Part shown: positions 61,300-64,000 of the stretch, piece after piece
Numbering within the stretch: position 1 is the first letter of the stretch
How the letters are laid out: every line of letters starts with the position of its first letter
From: Anaerobutyricum hallii
Lineage (GTDB): Bacteria > Bacillota > Clostridia > Lachnospirales > Lachnospiraceae
Direction: 5' to 3'
NCBI RefSeq assembly: GCF_900209925.1
Contig: NZ_LT907978.1
Span: 101,001 to 165,000 of the forward strand
Length of the DNA stretch: 64,000 nucleotides
Program-made: the position numbers and the translations under genes
The notes under the pieces: model-generated
Databases searched by the model: none
Told to the model about the DNA's origin: nothing
Seen by the model: the letters and a program-made list of their open reading frames with translations, nothing else

Positions 61300-61370
61300 G
61301 AAAAAAGAACTGCTACCCTATCCCAGATGCGACTACAGAGCAGATGGGATAGGGTAGCAGTTCTTTTTTC
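61300..61370. repeat. Palindrome A7, internally deleted
   Basis: 71 bp. Perfect 26-base arms with a sequence (CTGCTACCC type) not seen in other copies; the core keeps CTACAGAGCAGATGGG but lacks the inner hairpin. It lies 24 bases beyond the 3' end of yyaC. Confidence 0.88.
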
Positions 61371-61393
61371 GTCTACACAAAATCTACAACTTA

Positions 61394-61942
61394 CTATGTT
61401 ATTGTCATTAATATTCCGTTGCAGATGTAGGTTGCCAGGCAATCTACAAGGTAGAGGCTGGTATAGGGAAGCAAGATTTCACCCGAAGAAAATTCATTAA
61501 TGATCCCTGTAATAGAAATATTTCCGACAGGAGAAAGTGAGCGTGAAACCCCTTTTCCAGGGAAAAGAGGTTGGCAGGATAGAGAAACAAGGCCGATGTG
61601 ATTCCGGGAACCTACAGCGGCATCAATGGCAAGTGTGCAGGCATTAGGGTGCGCTGTAGAGATTTCAGGGAGCTGCCTGGTCAGATTGCCAGCATGGAGA
61701 GGTTTTTCTAAAGTTCCATATAAAGGATGAGGAAAGTTTTGCTGCATTAGTTTTGAACCGACAAGCGGACCAAGACAATCGCCGGTTATTTTATCTGTGC
61801 CGATGCAGAGAAGAACAAGGTCTTCATATTTTTTATTTAAATAAGCAATGTGTTTATTAAGTGCATTAGAAAAAAGTGCAGTAGAAGCGTTGTCAGGAGA
61901 AAAATACTGGCAGCGTTTTTCTTTTTTTATGTTGAACTTCAT
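61394..61942 (-). CDS. yyaC: Spore protease YyaC
   Basis: 182 aa. Blocks VLLCIGTDKITGDCLGPLVG (about 37-56), TLAIDAAVGSRNHIGLVSL and SISITG-like VGNISITGIINEF identify the GPR-related YyaC family. The Asp in IGTDKITGD and the second Asp in IDAAVG are likely metal/catalytic residues. It is a sporulation-linked protease or processing protein, the best sign here that the organism forms spores. Minus strand, leader with palindrome E5. Confidence 0.9.
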   Translation of the reverse strand: MKFNIKKEKRCQYFSPDNASTALFSNALNKHIAYLNKKYEDLVLLCIGTDKITGDCLGPLVGSKLMQQNFPHPLYGTLEKPLHAGNLTRQLPEISTAHPNACTLAIDAAVGSRNHIGLVSLSCQPLFPGKGVSRSLSPVGNISITGIINEFSSGEILLPYTSLYLVDCLATYICNGILMTIT

Positions 61943-61966
61943 GTTAAAATCCTCTCTTTGTTATTT

Positions 61967-62014
61967 ATGTACTCTCGGAGTCTTTCTTAGCACAAAAAGA
62001 TTCCGAGAATACAT
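61967..62014. repeat. Family E palindrome (E5)
   Basis: 48 bp: ATGTACTCTCGGAGTCTTT pairs with AAAGATTCCGAGAATACAT around TTAGCACA. It is 25 bases upstream of the yyaC start (minus strand). The remaining gap to 62298 shows nothing that I can name. Confidence 0.78.
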
Positions 62015-62298
62015 ATTTTTCTTATTTTATGATGTTAATGCTGTAAAATATCTGTAGCGCTAAAAGTTTCTTTCTATATTTAGAAGTAGACAAAGAGAAA
62101 GAACTTTAAACAACATTTTGCTGTGCTAAAGATGTGCTTCAAGTCCTACGTGTATTTGAATTGCAACTAAATAGAACATTTACTTGAAAAATGAAAGAAA
62201 AATGCGAAAGCATATGACAAAAACTGCCATAGACCAAAATAGGAAAATGCTATGATTGAGCCATCTTAAAAATGTAAAACAGGGAAGGTGGGAAATTC

Positions 62299-63507
62299 AT
62301 GGCAGAGGAAAAGCGGAGCAATCAAAAGAAAACAGGAGAATTAACAAGAAGTCTGCCGAGAAATTACAGACAGATTGGAGAGCCGGGTGCAAAAAAAATA
62401 TATATAGAAGATTATGTGTATACATATTTAAATAAATTGGCGCAGCCGGAAAATCTTTATGCAAGAGGCGCAGTTTTATTTGGAAAAATGTACAAGACAT
62501 CAATTGGAAAATGTATCTTTATAAGTGGGGCGGCAGCTTGTCAGAATTTTGAATTGGATTTGGAAGAAACGATTTTTTCAGAAGAGAGCTGGGGAGAAAT
62601 TTATCGTATTAGAGATTCTTTCTTCCCTGAAATGGAAATCTGCGGATGGTTTTTATCAAGAATGGGGTTTTCGGTAGATTTAAATGATAAAATTATTCGG
62701 ATTCATATGGATAACTTTAGCGGAGAAAATAAGGTGCTGTATATGATTGATGCCCTTGAAAATGAAGATGCATTTTATCAGTTTGAAAACTATTCTTTAA
62801 AAAAACAAAGAGGATACTATATTTATTATGAGACAAATCAAGAAATGAAAAATTATATGCTTGCAGAAGGAGAGATGGGACATATACCGGAACAAAAGGA
62901 AAGGGGACGATATTCTGAAACAATAAAAAGGGATACAGCGGTCGTGAGAAATTATAAAAAAGCATTGAAAAAAAAGAAAAATCTGCGGCCCAAATCCGTA
63001 TTTAGGAGCCCTGTTTATATAGGTTGTGGGTTTGCTGCTGCCTTAGTTTTTGTTTATGGTATTCATACTCTGGCACAGTTTCAAGGAGATGATAAGACGC
63101 AGACAGTTTTTGATCAGCAAAAGATAACGGATATGAAGGCGGATTCAGAAGAAGGAAAGACAGAATCAAATACACAAGCTGGTAGTAACGAAGATACGGC
63201 AGCAGTAAAAGAGGAAAAAACATTGCAAAGTTCCTCCGGGCAATCTTCAGAAGATACCGGTACGAGTAGTGATACGAATGCAAACAATGAAGAAAGGCAG
63301 ACAGAAAGTTCCGAAGAAACGCAGGAAACATGGAATTCTATCGGGGGATATTATACAGTAAAACGCGGGGATACGTTAGCAGCAATTTCAAAGGAAATGT
63401 ATCATTCCTATAATTATATAGAAAAAATTGCGGAAGCGAATGGGATAGAAAATGTTGATGAAATATACCCGGGTCAGATTTTGGAACTCCCTCAGATTGA
63501 AGATTAA
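62299..63507 (+). CDS. Membrane LysM protein with a degenerate JAMM-like domain
   Basis: 402 aa. Residues about 30-175 look like an MPN/JAMM fold: ARGAVLFGKM, then MEICGWFLSRMGFSVDLN, where the active H-S-H-P is replaced by L-S-R-M, then DKIIRIHMDN, KVLYMIDALENEDAFYQF and RGYYIYYE. A membrane helix (about 235-255, IGCGFAAALVFVYGI-like) and a Ser/Glu/Thr-rich linker (about 265-350) lead to a C-terminal LysM domain (about 353-399, YTVKRGDTLAAISKEMYHSY). The N-terminal part is thus cytoplasmic, the LysM wall-binding. RBS GGAAGGTGGG. Confidence 0.8.
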   Translation: MAEEKRSNQKKTGELTRSLPRNYRQIGEPGAKKIYIEDYVYTYLNKLAQPENLYARGAVLFGKMYKTSIGKCIFISGAAACQNFELDLEETIFSEESWGEIYRIRDSFFPEMEICGWFLSRMGFSVDLNDKIIRIHMDNFSGENKVLYMIDALENEDAFYQFENYSLKKQRGYYIYYETNQEMKNYMLAEGEMGHIPEQKERGRYSETIKRDTAVVRNYKKALKKKKNLRPKSVFRSPVYIGCGFAAALVFVYGIHTLAQFQGDDKTQTVFDQQKITDMKADSEEGKTESNTQAGSNEDTAAVKEEKTLQSSSGQSSEDTGTSSDTNANNEERQTESSEETQETWNSIGGYYTVKRGDTLAAISKEMYHSYNYIEKIAEANGIENVDEIYPGQILELPQIED

Positions 63508-63624
63508 AAAGGGGTATGTTATAATATCAAATATGCGATGACTCCCATATCTATAGGTGATGAGCAACAAATTACTAAAGAAAATTTTTGAATATGCAGA
63601 TTATTTTTATAGAAAGAGAGAGCA

Positions 63625-64000
63625 ATGGAGAAACAGGTATATAATTTTGAAGCGTTGACAAAAATACGAAAAAAAAGAGAAAAAAACCGCAGGATAAAAA
63701 TGATTATGGCAGCGGTATGCATTGTGGCTGTTCTGATTGTTTTATATATTTTATCATCAAGTCGATGTGAATATTATGTATATAAAGACAAGACAGATAC
63801 AGAAGATAATGTAGATGTATCCTATGAAACATTTGCAGATGGGTATTTAAAGTATAGTAGTAATGGAATTGAGTTTCAGAAAAAATTTGGACGTTCTGAG
63901 TGGAATGTAGCATTGTCTTATGTTCATCCTTTTTTTACAAAGTCAGATTCATATGCTGTACTTGGTGATAAAGGTGAAAATAGTCTTATTCTATTTAATA
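63625..64000 (+). CDS. Partial membrane-anchored protein, perhaps DUF5711-like
   Basis: The ATG at 63625 follows GAAAGAGAG, and the frame stays open to the window edge (125 codons). A basic N-terminus (KIRKKREKNRRIK), a membrane helix at about 23-44 (MIMAAVCIVAVLIVLYIL) and then an extracytoplasmic region with DVSYETFADGYLKYSSNGIE and YAVLGDKGENSLILFN, repeating like beta-propeller blades. The DUF5711 label is from memory of such Lachnospiraceae proteins and is uncertain. Follows the LysM gene by 117 bases. Confidence 0.6.
   Translation, partial: MEKQVYNFEALTKIRKKREKNRRIKMIMAAVCIVAVLIVLYILSSSRCEYYVYKDKTDTEDNVDVSYETFADGYLKYSSNGIEFQKKFGRSEWNVALSYVHPFFTKSDSYAVLGDKGENSLILFN

Larger units (their letters stand above)
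60952..61390. repeat. Composite repeat element 5 (A6 ... A7)
   Basis: 439 bp between convergent serC and yyaC. Left part TTTGTAGATTTCGCATAGACG plus palindrome A6; right part, inverted, TTGTAGATTTTGTGTAGACG plus the short palindrome A7. The interior (about 61130-61225) matches the inverse of 11985-12200 in element 1, showing a mobile or recombining ancestry. No gene supported. Confidence 0.78.

Overview
The window is AT-rich DNA from a low-GC Gram-positive anaerobe of the Clostridia, most likely a Lachnospiraceae gut commensal. The evidence is a sporulation protease (YyaC type), purine-rich Shine-Dalgarno sites, Gram-positive wall enzymes, a T-box and a CIRCE-like operator. The genus cannot be proven from sequence alone; Anaerobutyricum or a relative is a guess. 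Nothing looks like a phage, plasmid, transposase gene or CRISPR array.

Layout. 1-5953: a surface operon with wall-binding repeat and transglutaminase-like proteins, an MBOAT acyltransferase with its DHHW/SGNH partner, and a DUF348/G5 lipoprotein. 6098-7352: two Hsp20 genes behind a CIRCE-like promoter. 7430-10458 (minus): sulfotransferase-like protein and a two-component system. 10777-19366: lipid kinase, T-box-controlled serS, DacF-type carboxypeptidase, trmB, two HAD phosphatases and tRNA-Lys. 19507-23982 (minus): a dlt-type operon. 24774-31050: a SorC-regulated sugar-phosphate operon (AraM and AraL-like pair, FGGY kinase, two RpiB-type isomerases, cupin) without a transporter. 31437-33419: polytopic membrane protein. 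34008-37248: cbiQOMN cobalt/nickel transporter behind a leader of about 340 nt. 40101-44621: sulfate activation (cysD, cysN-cysC fusion) ending in a second sulfotransferase, followed by a chromate/sulfate-type CHR transporter. 46409-50280 (minus): an LRR, vWA and MoxR-ATPase triad. 50428-63507: housekeeping genes (proC, S66 peptidase, exonuclease III, murG, MTA/SAH nucleosidase, polysaccharide deacetylase, mntP behind a yybP-ykoY riboswitch, serC, yyaC), then an unusual LysM protein with a degenerate JAMM-like domain and a partial membrane protein at the right edge.

The strongest unexplained signals are two. (1) The intergenic spaces are full of long, near-perfect palindromes. One family of about 70-120 bp occurs seven times, almost always at the 3' ends of genes; its outer arms differ between copies but both arms change together, and its ends often supply the stop codon of the adjacent gene. 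A different 45-85 bp palindrome family sits just upstream of start codons. (2) A sulfate-activation operon makes PAPS next to a sulfotransferase with no visible reduction genes, which suggests that this Gram-positive bacterium sulfates a surface or secreted molecule. Acylation systems (two MBOAT loci) and wall remodelling genes give the window a general cell-envelope-decoration theme.
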